From: CAINVV01 sp038323575
GTDB lineage: Bacteria; Bacteroidota; Bacteroidia; Bacteroidales; Prolixibacteraceae
Length of the DNA stretch: 64,000 nucleotides
Direction of reading: 5' to 3'
NCBI GenBank assembly: GCA_038323575.1
Contig: JBBQHB010000007.1
Coordinates: 30,332-94,331, forward strand
Under the pieces are notes generated by a model. That model had not been told where the DNA came from, ran no database searches, and saw nothing but the letters and a program-made list of their open reading frames with translations. Made by a program: the position numbers and the translations under genes. Positions 35,256-42,765 of the stretch are shown here, piece after piece (the first letter of the stretch is position 1; every line of letters starts with the position of its first letter).

Positions 35256-37724
35256 TCAAATCCCAAGTTTAGCCCTTCTCATTTGCTCCATATCGGTAAA
35301 ATTCTCGCCTGGCACATAGCCGGCCAACGGAACAATTTTCTCATGGATGGCATCCAGGAACCAGCTTGCCTGAGGGAAGAAAGCCTCTTCCAGTTCGTAG
35401 GCCGGAGTGATCCAGTTGCGTGATCCGACCACCACAGGCGGCGCATCCAGGTAATCGAAAGCCAGTTCAGTAATGTTTCGGGCCAGGTCATTCAGAAAAG
35501 AACCGCGGCTGGTGGCGTCTCCTGATATCAGAATTCTGCCGGTCTTTTTGACCGATTCAACTACCAGTTCGTAATTGAAAGGAACGAGCGAGCGCGCATC
35601 AATAACTTCCGCCGAGAGGCCATATTTCTCTTCAAGGATTTTTGCAGCATCCAGGGCGCGGTAAAGCGTTGCACCGATCGTAAGGATTGTGACATCTTTG
35701 CCTGCACGTTTAATATCCGGTTCTCCCATTGGTATTTCGTAATACCCTTCCGGGACACCGCCGGCATGGAACTGTTCGCCGATATCATAAACCCGCTGAC
35801 TCTCAAAGAATACCACCGGATCAGTACCCTGAAGTGCACTGTTCATCAATCCTTTGGCATCGTAAGGGGTAACCGGGAAAACAACTTTTAATCCGGGGAT
35901 ATGGGCTACCAGCGAAGTCCAGTCCTGTGAGTGCTGGGCGCCGTATTTGGAACCAACCGATACACGAAGTACGACTGGCATCTTGAGCACATTGCCGCTC
36001 ATGGCCTGCCATTTGGGCAACTGGTTGAAAACCTCGTCACCGCACCTGCCTAAAAAGTCGCAGTACATGATTTCAGGAATTACACGTCCGCCGCACATGG
36101 CATAACCAATAGAGGTTCCGACAATCGATGCCTCAGAAATCGGCGAATTGAAAAGCCGGTGGTAGGGAAGCGCCTCTGTCAGCCCACGGTAAACGGCAAA
36201 TGCGCCGCCCCAGTCGCGGTTCTCTTCTCCGTAAGCAATCAGGGTCGGATCTTTGTAGAAACGATCGATGATGGCTTCGAAGATTCCGTCACGAAGCTGG
36301 TATTGTTTCATTTTGGAGAATGGTTTGCCATCTGCATCAAAGGCAAAACGCTCTTTTTTAGCCAGTTGGATAACACGGGCATTTTCCGCCATGGCATGAT
36401 TCACCTCTACCGGACGATTTTCCATCGACATGGTCGGGGTATTTGAGAAGATCATCTCCCCGATTTGCTCCGGCCTTAGCCGGATATCCATCCGTGGGGA
36501 GACCTTTTCATCTATCGACACCTTCAACAGTTCCACCATCAGGGCTTTGATCTCATCCCAAATACCATCCAGTTTTGTCTGTTCGGTAACACCAGCCTCC
36601 ACCAGGTCTTTGGCAAATGAGTGGATGCAATCCACGTTCTGCCAGGCTTCCACCTCTTCTTTTGAACGGTAGGACGAAGCATCCGACGGTGAATGGCCGC
36701 TGAAACGGTAGGTCAGCACTTCCAGTAAAACCGGACCCTTTTTATCAGCTATAATTTGTAGTTTTCTGTTGTAAGCATCGATAACGGCCAGCGGATTGTA
36801 GCCGTCAACCCTTTCCGCATGCATCTGATCGGGATTGACACCGGCGCCTATACGGGCTGCCATGCCGTAACCCATGGTCTCGCCTGCAGTCTGACCGCCC
36901 ATACCGTATTGGTTGTTCATGACATTGAAAATCACCGGCAGTCCGCCTTTCATGTTGTCGTCCCAGAGTTGGGTGAACTGGTCCATGGCCGCGAAGGAGA
37001 TTCCTTCCCAAACCGGACCGCAAGCCATTGAAGCATCACCGATGTTGGCTACTACCACGCCCGGTTTGCGGTTGACTTTTTTATACAAGGCAGCGCCGAC
37101 TGCAATATCCCCGCTTCCGCCAACGATGGCATTGTTCGGATAGACACCGAAAGGGGTAAAAAAGGCATGCATACTGCCGCCCAGACCTTTGTTGAAACCT
37201 GTTTCCCGCGCGAAAATCTCTGCTAATGTTCCGTATATCAAAAATTTACGACCCAATTCCTTCACAGTACCTTTGAAATCCTTTTGTACAATTTTTAAAA
37301 TTGTACCGTCAAAAAAAGTTTCCATGACCTTCATCAGTTGCCCGTCACCAAGCTTGTGAATGGCGCTCAGCCCTTTGGCGAGGATCTCACCATGGCTGCG
37401 GTGTGAACCGAAGATAAAATCATCAACTGTGAGCGTGTAAGCCATACCAACAGCAGACGCTTCCTGTCCGATCGAAAGGTGAGCAGGTCCCGGATGGTCG
37501 TAAGGAACCCCGCTGTACTCGCCTGTCGTTTTGATCAGGTTCAGCATGGTTTCAAACTCGCGGATCACCACCATGTCGTGGTAAATACGGATCAGATCAT
37601 CATAAGAGAAATTTTTCTTTTCCTCCCTGATGGTCTTTTTGTACTGGTTTACCGGTATCGGACTGAAGGTGATCTCGCCGGCTTTTCTGGCAACATTAGG
37701 GTCAATAAACTGGACTTTAGGCAT
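35256..37724 (-). CDS. Fused E1 alpha-beta thiamine-diphosphate dehydrogenase (2-oxoacid/acetoin dehydrogenase type)
   Basis: An 822-residue fusion of E1 alpha (about 1-470) and E1 beta (about 480-822). The alpha part has HPGPAHLSIGQEASAVG, GSHRSHGEILAKG, GLGGSMHAFF and the ThDP motif GDASMACGPVWEG...NNQYGM. The beta part has IAYGEENRDWGGAFAVYRGL, NSPISEASIVGTSIGYAM and the AQHSQDW loop. About 40 extra residues separate the HRSHGE helix from the GGSMH loop. E1 decarboxylates a 2-oxoacid or cleaves an acetoin-like alpha-hydroxyketone, passing the acyl unit to lipoyl-E2. E3 (17-base gap) and E2 precede it in the operon. The linkage to PHP, SDR and MDR genes suggests a sugar-derived substrate rather than branched-chain oxoacids, but that is inference. 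Confidence 0.9.
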   Translation of the reverse strand: MPKVQFIDPNVARKAGEITFSPIPVNQYKKTIREEKKNFSYDDLIRIYHDMVVIREFETMLNLIKTTGEYSGVPYDHPGPAHLSIGQEASAVGMAYTLTVDDFIFGSHRSHGEILAKGLSAIHKLGDGQLMKVMETFFDGTILKIVQKDFKGTVKELGRKFLIYGTLAEIFARETGFNKGLGGSMHAFFTPFGVYPNNAIVGGSGDIAVGAALYKKVNRKPGVVVANIGDASMACGPVWEGISFAAMDQFTQLWDDNMKGGLPVIFNVMNNQYGMGGQTAGETMGYGMAARIGAGVNPDQMHAERVDGYNPLAVIDAYNRKLQIIADKKGPVLLEVLTYRFSGHSPSDASSYRSKEEVEAWQNVDCIHSFAKDLVEAGVTEQTKLDGIWDEIKALMVELLKVSIDEKVSPRMDIRLRPEQIGEMIFSNTPTMSMENRPVEVNHAMAENARVIQLAKKERFAFDADGKPFSKMKQYQLRDGIFEAIIDRFYKDPTLIAYGEENRDWGGAFAVYRGLTEALPYHRLFNSPISEASIVGTSIGYAMCGGRVIPEIMYCDFLGRCGDEVFNQLPKWQAMSGNVLKMPVVLRVSVGSKYGAQHSQDWTSLVAHIPGLKVVFPVTPYDAKGLMNSALQGTDPVVFFESQRVYDIGEQFHAGGVPEGYYEIPMGEPDIKRAGKDVTILTIGATLYRALDAAKILEEKYGLSAEVIDARSLVPFNYELVVESVKKTGRILISGDATSRGSFLNDLARNITELAFDYLDAPPVVVGSRNWITPAYELEEAFFPQASWFLDAIHEKIVPLAGYVPGENFTDMEQMRRAKLGI

Positions 37725-37741
37725 TGTATTTTATTTGAAAT

Positions 37742-39106
37742 TTAGAATCCGAATATGGTTTCCTTGAATATCTCCGAAACTGTGGGATGCGGGAAAACGA
37801 CCTCTTCCATTTCCTTGAGGGTCATCTCCATCTCAATGGCCATACTGGCTCCGTAGATCATTTCACTTGAAGGGTTACCAAGCATGTGAACGCCAAGTAC
37901 CTCCCCGTATTTTTCTCCTACCAGCACCTTGCACAATCCGCTGCCGCCTTCATTTTCTGCGATAAAACGGCCGGCGTAGGCCATCGGAAGTTTGACCATC
38001 CGGTAGGCTATGTTTTGCTCTTTTGCTTTCTCTTCGGTAAGTCCGACACCCGAAAATTCGGGATTGGTGTAAACGACACCGGGGATTGCGTTGTAACGCA
38101 TCCGGTCGTTTCTTCCCGTCAGGTTGTTGACCACCACTTCGCCCTCACGGCTGGCAGTATGGGCCAGCAGAGAAAATCCGGTCACGTCGCCTGCAGCAAA
38201 TACGTTGGGGACATTGGTCTTCATTTTCTCGTCCACTTTAATACCGCCGCGGTCGAGTTCAACGCCCAGGTTTTCAAGACCAAATCCTTTGGTTACAGGT
38301 TTTCGGCCAACACTAACCAATACTTTATCACCGGTAACGGATTCTTTCTTTCCTGCTTTCTCAAATATCACTTCCGTACCTTTCACCTCAACTACTTTCG
38401 CAGAAAGATGGAAGGTGATTCCTTTTTTAGCATAAATCTGACGCATCATGGTACTCATCTCACTGTCCATACCTGTCAGAATTTCGTCCAGCATCTCCAC
38501 AATGGTCACTTTTGTACCCAATGAGTTGAAAAAACTGGCAAATTCCATTCCGATCACACCTCCGCCAATCACAACCAGTGAAGCCGGAAGTTCTTTCAAC
38601 TGCAGGATCTCACGGTTGGTCATTATGGTTTCGTTGAGTGTTCCCAAACCAGGGATGGGCGGAACAAATGCTTCTGAACCGGTACAGATCAACAAGTTGG
38701 CAGCTAATATCTCTTCTTCCCCGGCCGTGATAGAAATCCCGGAAGCAGAGCGACCCTTGATAAAAGCTTCAGTTTTGATTACATCAACGTGATGTTCTTT
38801 CATTTTCAGTCCGACACCACCTACCAGTTTTTTGACCACTTTCTCTTTTCTCGACATCATTTTGCCGAAATCGAAAGTAACCTCTTTTGCATCAACGCCA
38901 TATTTGCCGGCTCCTATCGCATTGTCGTAAAGTTTCGCACTGTACAACAACGTTTTGGTCGGGATACAACCTTCATTGAGACAGACACCGCCCAATTCAC
39001 CTTTTTCAATCAGGACTACTTTTAGTCCTTTGTGACCGGCGCGTTCCGCTGCAACATAGCCCGCAGGACCACCACCGATAATTGCCAGATCGTAATTTTT
39101 ACTCAT
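37742..39106 (-). CDS. lpdA: Dihydrolipoyl dehydrogenase (E3)
   Basis: A 454-residue flavoprotein that reoxidises the dihydrolipoyl arm of E2 with NAD. The FAD motif IGGGPAGYVAAERAG, the redox disulfide in GGVCLNEGCIPTK, the NAD motif VIGGGVIGMEFAS, NVFAAGDVTG and the C-terminal HPTVSE with the catalytic His are all intact. It lies between the E2 and E1 genes, 18 and 17 bases away, as a dedicated E3 for this complex. Whether it also serves other complexes is not known; no other lpd is in the window. Confidence 0.95.
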   Translation of the reverse strand: MSKNYDLAIIGGGPAGYVAAERAGHKGLKVVLIEKGELGGVCLNEGCIPTKTLLYSAKLYDNAIGAGKYGVDAKEVTFDFGKMMSRKEKVVKKLVGGVGLKMKEHHVDVIKTEAFIKGRSASGISITAGEEEILAANLLICTGSEAFVPPIPGLGTLNETIMTNREILQLKELPASLVVIGGGVIGMEFASFFNSLGTKVTIVEMLDEILTGMDSEMSTMMRQIYAKKGITFHLSAKVVEVKGTEVIFEKAGKKESVTGDKVLVSVGRKPVTKGFGLENLGVELDRGGIKVDEKMKTNVPNVFAAGDVTGFSLLAHTASREGEVVVNNLTGRNDRMRYNAIPGVVYTNPEFSGVGLTEEKAKEQNIAYRMVKLPMAYAGRFIAENEGGSGLCKVLVGEKYGEVLGVHMLGNPSSEMIYGASMAIEMEMTLKEMEEVVFPHPTVSEIFKETIFGF

Positions 39107-39124
39107 CTTAATTTTGCTTAATTG

Positions 39125-40447
39125 TTAAAGTTCAATAGTTAAGTTTTCGATTTCTATCGCAATTTGTTTCAAAAAACGGGTAGCTTCTCCTCCGTCGAGG
39201 GCTTGATGGTTGTAAGTCAGGCTCAAACCGAGGTGCGGAACAAAGCCGTATACCCCGTCTCCCAGCTCTTTTGGCCTTGGTATTATAGTGTTGACGCCCA
39301 GAATAGCCGTCTGCGGCAGGTTAATCACAGGTGTAAACATTTCGACCCCATAATTTCCAAGGTTAGATACAGTAAAAGTGGCTGCCTCTGAAGCCAATAA
39401 ATCCGGATTAATGCTCCCGTTTTTGCAAGCAGCAGCAATTTCGCGCAACTGATTGGATAATCCTTGAATAGAGAGGTCATCAGCATTCCGGATAACCGGC
39501 ACCATTAATCCGCGGTCTGTATCAACCGCGATTCCCAGGTGGACTTTCCTGAAATATTTCATCGAATCATCCGCAAAATGAGTGTTTACCTGCGGATATT
39601 TTTTCAAAGCTTTAATCACACCAAAACAGATCATATCGTTCAGTGTGATATTGGTCGGATAACCTTCGTCGACAGCCTTTTTGACAATTTTCCGCAGATG
39701 CGTTATTTGCCTGGCATCTGCCGACAGATGGTGGGTCAGCTGAGCCGAATTCTGCAATGAATTAAGCATCGCCTTGGCAATCAGCTTCCTGATATTGGAT
39801 AATTTTTTTATTTCGAACTCGTCAGAAGCCGCAAGAGACGGTTGTTTCAGATCTTTTGCAATAATGGTTCCTCCTAGTCCGCTGCCGGTGCAATCGGAGC
39901 AAAGTTGTTCCTCTTCTGCTTTCTTTTTGGCCAGCGGTGTAATCTTTGGTTTTGAAGCAATACTTGCGACTATGTCCTGTTCAATGATACGACCTTTGGG
40001 TCCTGATCCTTTTATTCCGGAAATCTCTACGCCCTCCTTTGTTGCAAGTATTTTTGCCCTTGGAGAGATAAAACTGGTCTCGCTAATTTTGGCTTCACCT
40101 GCGCTGGGAGCAATAGTTACAATCGCCTTATCATCCGTTGGCGGAACTGTTGCAGAATCAGAATTGGCAGGTAAAGAAGTGACTAATGTGACAGATGAGA
40201 CAGTTTCACCGACTGCACCGATCACGCATACTTCTTTTAAAACAGGCACTTCATCACCCGATTCATAATTAAAGGACAAGATCGTACCATCAACAGGTGA
40301 GAACTCTTCAAATGAGGCTTTGTCGGTTTCATAGGCAAACAGTAGTTCACCTTTGGCAACTTTTTCTCCGGCTTTCTTTGGTATCTCGGTAAGAATACAA
40401 CTTTCAACAGATTGCCCCTGCTTGGGCATGATCACTATGGTTGCCAT
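39125..40447 (-). CDS. Dihydrolipoyl acyltransferase (E2) with tandem E3-binding-like motifs
   Basis: The 440-residue core subunit of the dehydrogenase complex. An N-terminal lipoyl domain places the lipoyl lysine at 43 (YETDKASFEE). After a Thr/Ser/Ala linker come two peripheral-subunit-binding-like motifs: ISPRAKILATKEGVEI...GSGPKGRIIEQDI (about 126-160) and ITPLAKKKAEEE...GSGLGGTIIAKDL (about 168-200), the second with an odd CSDC. The C-terminal catalytic domain has NHQALDGGEA, corresponding to HRxxDG with Gln in place of Arg. It is the first gene of the operon, divergent from the GntR regulator across a palindromic operator. The acyl group transferred is unknown. Confidence 0.92.
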   Translation of the reverse strand: MATIVIMPKQGQSVESCILTEIPKKAGEKVAKGELLFAYETDKASFEEFSPVDGTILSFNYESGDEVPVLKEVCVIGAVGETVSSVTLVTSLPANSDSATVPPTDDKAIVTIAPSAGEAKISETSFISPRAKILATKEGVEISGIKGSGPKGRIIEQDIVASIASKPKITPLAKKKAEEEQLCSDCTGSGLGGTIIAKDLKQPSLAASDEFEIKKLSNIRKLIAKAMLNSLQNSAQLTHHLSADARQITHLRKIVKKAVDEGYPTNITLNDMICFGVIKALKKYPQVNTHFADDSMKYFRKVHLGIAVDTDRGLMVPVIRNADDLSIQGLSNQLREIAAACKNGSINPDLLASEAATFTVSNLGNYGVEMFTPVINLPQTAILGVNTIIPRPKELGDGVYGFVPHLGLSLTYNHQALDGGEATRFLKQIAIEIENLTIEL

Positions 40448-40463
40448 ATCAACAATTTTTTGA

Positions 40464-40496
40464 CAAAATTAAATAATAGAACTTGTAAATACAAGT
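40464..40496 (-). promoter_or_regulatory. Promoter of the E2-E3-E1 operon with perfect palindromic operator
   Basis: On the minus strand CAAAATTA (40464-40471) reads TAATTTTG, a perfect -7 element. Ten bases upstream lies the perfect palindrome ACTTGTAAATACAAGT (40481-40496), whose distal half supplies a CTTG at about -33. The palindrome has the TGTA...TACA form typical of GntR/HutC operators and sits where a bound repressor would block polymerase. The divergent GntR gene is the expected ligand. Confidence 0.7.
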
Positions 40497-40585
40497 AATC
40501 ACGTTAAAATATTTTAAATTTTAATTTCTAATTATACATACTCCTCATTTAGTGCTACATACAATATTTAATGAAAATTTTCATG

Positions 40586-40623
40586 TGTATACAATTATTA
40601 CAAACAAAATAATTTTACCTTTG
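40586..40623 (+). promoter_or_regulatory. Promoter of the GntR gene with second operator-like palindrome
   Basis: TACCTTTG (40616-40623) matches TAnnTTTG exactly, 24 bases before the GntR ATG. Upstream TGTATACA (40586-40593) is a perfect 8-base palindrome sharing the TGTA/TACA half-sites of the operator at 40481-40496, so the regulator probably controls its own gene. Confidence 0.6.
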
Positions 40624-40647
40624 CAGATCAGATGTTTGTAATTGAAA

Positions 40648-41382
40648 ATGAAGAGTGAAAAATTAGCGGAATATTCTGCATCATTACCACGCCACAGCAA
40701 GGTGTATGAAATCTTACGCCAACACATCAATGATGGAGTATACAGGGAGGGTGACCTGCTTCCTTCCGAAAACGAGTTGTGTGCACTTCATGAAGTAACC
40801 AGGCCAACGGTCCGCAAAGCGTTGGACCGGTTGTCGAACGAGGGATTTATCGTCAGGCACCAGGGGAAAGGCAGCATCGTCAAGGGCGCTCCGAAAGGAG
40901 TAGGAATTCTGGCCATGAAGGGAACCACCTCGGCAGTCGGCAAAGAAAACCTGCTTACCAGGATTGTAATTCAACCTGAAATCAGAAACTGGAGCGAAGC
41001 ATTCTCGTTTTCACTCTCCCGTGTAGAGCAGGAATCAGGCTGCATCTACATAGAGCGGCTGCGACTGGTCAACAACAAACCGGTATTTTTTGACATTACC
41101 ATGATACCCAATATCAATTTTCCCCGCTTCACAGGTAGAAACCTGGAGAACAAATCTTTGTTTGACATATTAAGGAAGAATTACCGCCTTGAAGTAAAAG
41201 GAGGAGAACAACGTATTCTGGCCATCACAGCCGACGAAAGGCTGCAGAAATATTTCGGTGTACCGCCAGGTCACCCCGTAGTTCAGCTTAACCGCAAAAT
41301 AGAAACCAACCGCGAAGGAATTTACATTTACAGCCAGGTCTTTTGCAACACGGATGAGTTTGCGCTGAGCGGAAGCTTCTAA
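40648..41382 (+). CDS. GntR/HutC family transcriptional regulator with UTRA domain
   Basis: A 244-residue ligand-responsive regulator. The N-terminal winged helix shows the GntR pattern: YEILRQHINDGVYREGDLLPSENEL, then VTRPTVRKALDRLSNEGFI as recognition helix and wing (HQGKGSIV). Residues from about 95 form a UTRA effector domain (IYIERLRLVNNKPVFFD, FGVPPGHPVVQLNRK), which in this subfamily often binds sugar phosphates or amino acid derivatives. The frame could open at a TTG two codons earlier; the ATG at 40648 is preferred. It is divergent from the dehydrogenase operon, and two TGTA/TACA palindromes lie between them, so it likely represses both. The effector may be the pathway's substrate. 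Confidence 0.92.
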   Translation: MKSEKLAEYSASLPRHSKVYEILRQHINDGVYREGDLLPSENELCALHEVTRPTVRKALDRLSNEGFIVRHQGKGSIVKGAPKGVGILAMKGTTSAVGKENLLTRIVIQPEIRNWSEAFSFSLSRVEQESGCIYIERLRLVNNKPVFFDITMIPNINFPRFTGRNLENKSLFDILRKNYRLEVKGGEQRILAITADERLQKYFGVPPGHPVVQLNRKIETNREGIYIYSQVFCNTDEFALSGSF

Positions 41383-41387
41383 AAATG

Positions 41388-41474
41388 TTCCGGGTTTCGG
41401 GTTTCGGGTTTTACGCGCTATCAAAATCATAGCTTTTTAAACACGAAACATTAAAAACACGGAACCCGAAACTT
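41388..41474. repeat. GGGTTTC repeat with inverted arm (convergent gap)
   Basis: Left arm 41388-41413 carries three overlapping CGGGTTTC units; right arm 41439-41473 reads ACACGAAAC...GGAACCCGAAAC. GTTTCGGGTTTCG on the left pairs with CGGAACCCGAAAC on the right at 12 of 13 positions, so the gap between the convergent GntR and RidA genes can fold into one large stem-loop, possibly ending transcription from both sides. Confidence 0.7.
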
Positions 41475-41479
41475 TCAAC

Positions 41480-42055
41480 TTATTCGTTCAGCTCAAAAAT
41501 CGCCTCAATTTCTACTGCGCAATTCCCCGGCAGTCCGGCTACACCAAAAGCACTGCGTGCTCCCACCCCGTTTTCATGACCAAAAACTTCTTCCATCAGT
41601 TCGCTGCAGCCATTGATCACATAGGGATGTTTGTCAAAATCCGGTGCCGAATTGACCATTCCCAGCAATTTGACCACCCGCTTGACCCGGTTGAGCGAAC
41701 TCAGCTCATTACGGAGTGTGGCAAGAATGGATAATCCGACCGCCCGGGCTGCCAGCTTTCCGCCTTCCTGATCCAAATCAAGACCAACCTTACCCTGTAT
41801 CAGGGATCCATCCTGACGAGCTGAAACATGCCCTGAAAGATAGGCCATGTTGCCCACAATTACCATCGGGCGGTAAAGCCCTTTGGGGGCTGAAACGGGG
41901 GGTAACTGCAGATTTAATTCTTTGATTCTTGCTTCGTAATCCATAATTGATATATTAATTGTTGATTGTTTTTCTTTCACTCCGTAGTCAAATTTCTGTC
42001 CAAATAATCCCATTCCCAATGCAAGTAAAAATAATGTCATAAATGTTTTTTTCAT
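41480..42055 (-). CDS. RidA/YjgF-family protein with N-terminal export-like extension
   Basis: A 191-residue protein. Residues 38 onward (MDYEARIKELNLQLPPV...) are a complete RidA domain of the YjgH/LPP type, with GARSAFGVAGLP carrying the arginine used to bind 2-iminoacid carboxylates and AVEIEAIFEL as the last strand. RidA enzymes normally act in the cytosol, hydrolysing reactive enamines/imines. Here 37 residues precede it and look like a signal peptide (MKKTFMTLFLLALGMGLFGQ). Either start could be used: Met1 gives an exported form, Met38 a normal cytosolic one. A -7 element lies upstream of Met1. It converges on the GntR gene; a link to that cluster is only positional. Confidence 0.85.
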   Translation of the reverse strand: MKKTFMTLFLLALGMGLFGQKFDYGVKEKQSTINISIMDYEARIKELNLQLPPVSAPKGLYRPMVIVGNMAYLSGHVSARQDGSLIQGKVGLDLDQEGGKLAARAVGLSILATLRNELSSLNRVKRVVKLLGMVNSAPDFDKHPYVINGCSELMEEVFGHENGVGARSAFGVAGLPGNCAVEIEAIFELNE

Positions 42056-42093
42056 TGGTTTAAATTTGGATTTCTATTTAAAATATATAGGAT

Positions 42094-42110
42094 CAAAGTT
42101 AACAAATGTA
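42094..42110 (-). promoter_or_regulatory. Two overlapping -7-like elements for the RidA gene
   Basis: CAAAGTTA (42094-42101) and CAAATGTA (42103-42110) read TAACTTTG and TACATTTG on the minus strand; both match TAnnTTTG. -33 boxes are poor for both. Confidence 0.4.
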
Positions 42111-42142
42111 AATGAGTCAATTGAAAAATAAATTTAGAAAAA

Positions 42143-42174
42143 TTTGCAGTATTGCCAAAATGTATATACTTTTA
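42143..42174 (+). promoter_or_regulatory. Promoter of the MazF-type toxin-antitoxin pair
   Basis: TTTG (42143-42146), 20 bases, TACTTTTA (42167-42174; one mismatch to TAnnTTTG), 19 bases before the antitoxin ATG. Good spacing makes this a likely promoter. Confidence 0.55.
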
Positions 42175-42193
42175 AACTATAAAATTAAAAAGC

Positions 42194-42433
42194 ATGAAGA
42201 CACTATCTTTAAAATTGGACGATTCAATTTTCAGTGAGACAGAAAAAATGGTAAATTCTCTAAAGAAAACAAGAAACAGATACATAAATGAAGCTGTTGA
42301 TTATTACAATAACCTACAAAAGAGAAGATTATTGGCTGTAAGTTTAGAGAATGAATCCATGTTAGTAAGAGAAGAATCAATGCTTGTCTTGCACGAATTT
42401 GAAAGTTTTGATTATGGCAGCCAGTCAATATGA
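42194..42433 (+). CDS. Ribbon-helix-helix antitoxin of a MazF/PemK pair
   Basis: A 79-residue protein starting MKTLSLKLDDSIFSETEKMV, with a strand then two helices through RNRYINEAVDYYNNLQ, the ribbon-helix-helix plan of CopG/MazE-like antitoxins that bind their own promoter and neutralise the toxin through the C-terminal tail. It overlaps the toxin gene by 20 bases. The tail repeats ESMLV twice (ENESMLVREESMLV), possibly a small duplication. Confidence 0.85.
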   Translation: MKTLSLKLDDSIFSETEKMVNSLKKTRNRYINEAVDYYNNLQKRRLLAVSLENESMLVREESMLVLHEFESFDYGSQSI

Positions 42434-42758
42434 GATTTGGATTGCCGATCTAAATCCAACGATCGGAACTGAACCGGGAAAAGTGAGACCAGTCATCGTT
42501 GTTCAAACTGATTTGTTAAATAAGCATCATACCTCATCTATCATATGTCCAATTACTACCAATGTCCAATTGAAAAGTGAAATTTTAAGGATTCACCTTA
42601 CAAAAGGAAGTTGTGGTTTGAACGAACCTTCAGATATTCTAATAGATCAGGTTCGTGCGATTGACAACAAACGTCTGATCAAGAAAATCGGCAAAGCATC
42701 CAAAGTAATCGCAAAAAAGGTTCAGGCAAGTTTAAGAATCATTTTGGATCTGGAGTAA
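42414..42758 (+). CDS. MazF/PemK family mRNA interferase toxin
   Basis: A 114-residue toxin. YEIWIADLNPTIGTEPGKVRPVIVVQ is the PemK/MazF N-terminal block with the Arg-Pro-Val core, followed by SSIICPITTN and a DQVRAIDNKRL segment that carries the catalytic-site residues of these sequence-specific endoribonucleases. The start at 42414 (MAASQYE) is preferred over an upstream Met 10 codons earlier because it matches family starts and overlaps the antitoxin as expected. Intact. Confidence 0.9.
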   Translation: MAASQYEIWIADLNPTIGTEPGKVRPVIVVQTDLLNKHHTSSIICPITTNVQLKSEILRIHLTKGSCGLNEPSDILIDQVRAIDNKRLIKKIGKASKVIAKKVQASLRIILDLE

Positions 42759-42765
42759 CCAACTT

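Noticed and set aside
40642..40647. TTG start of the GntR gene
   Set aside because: The ATG two codons later is a better start and nothing supports the TTG.
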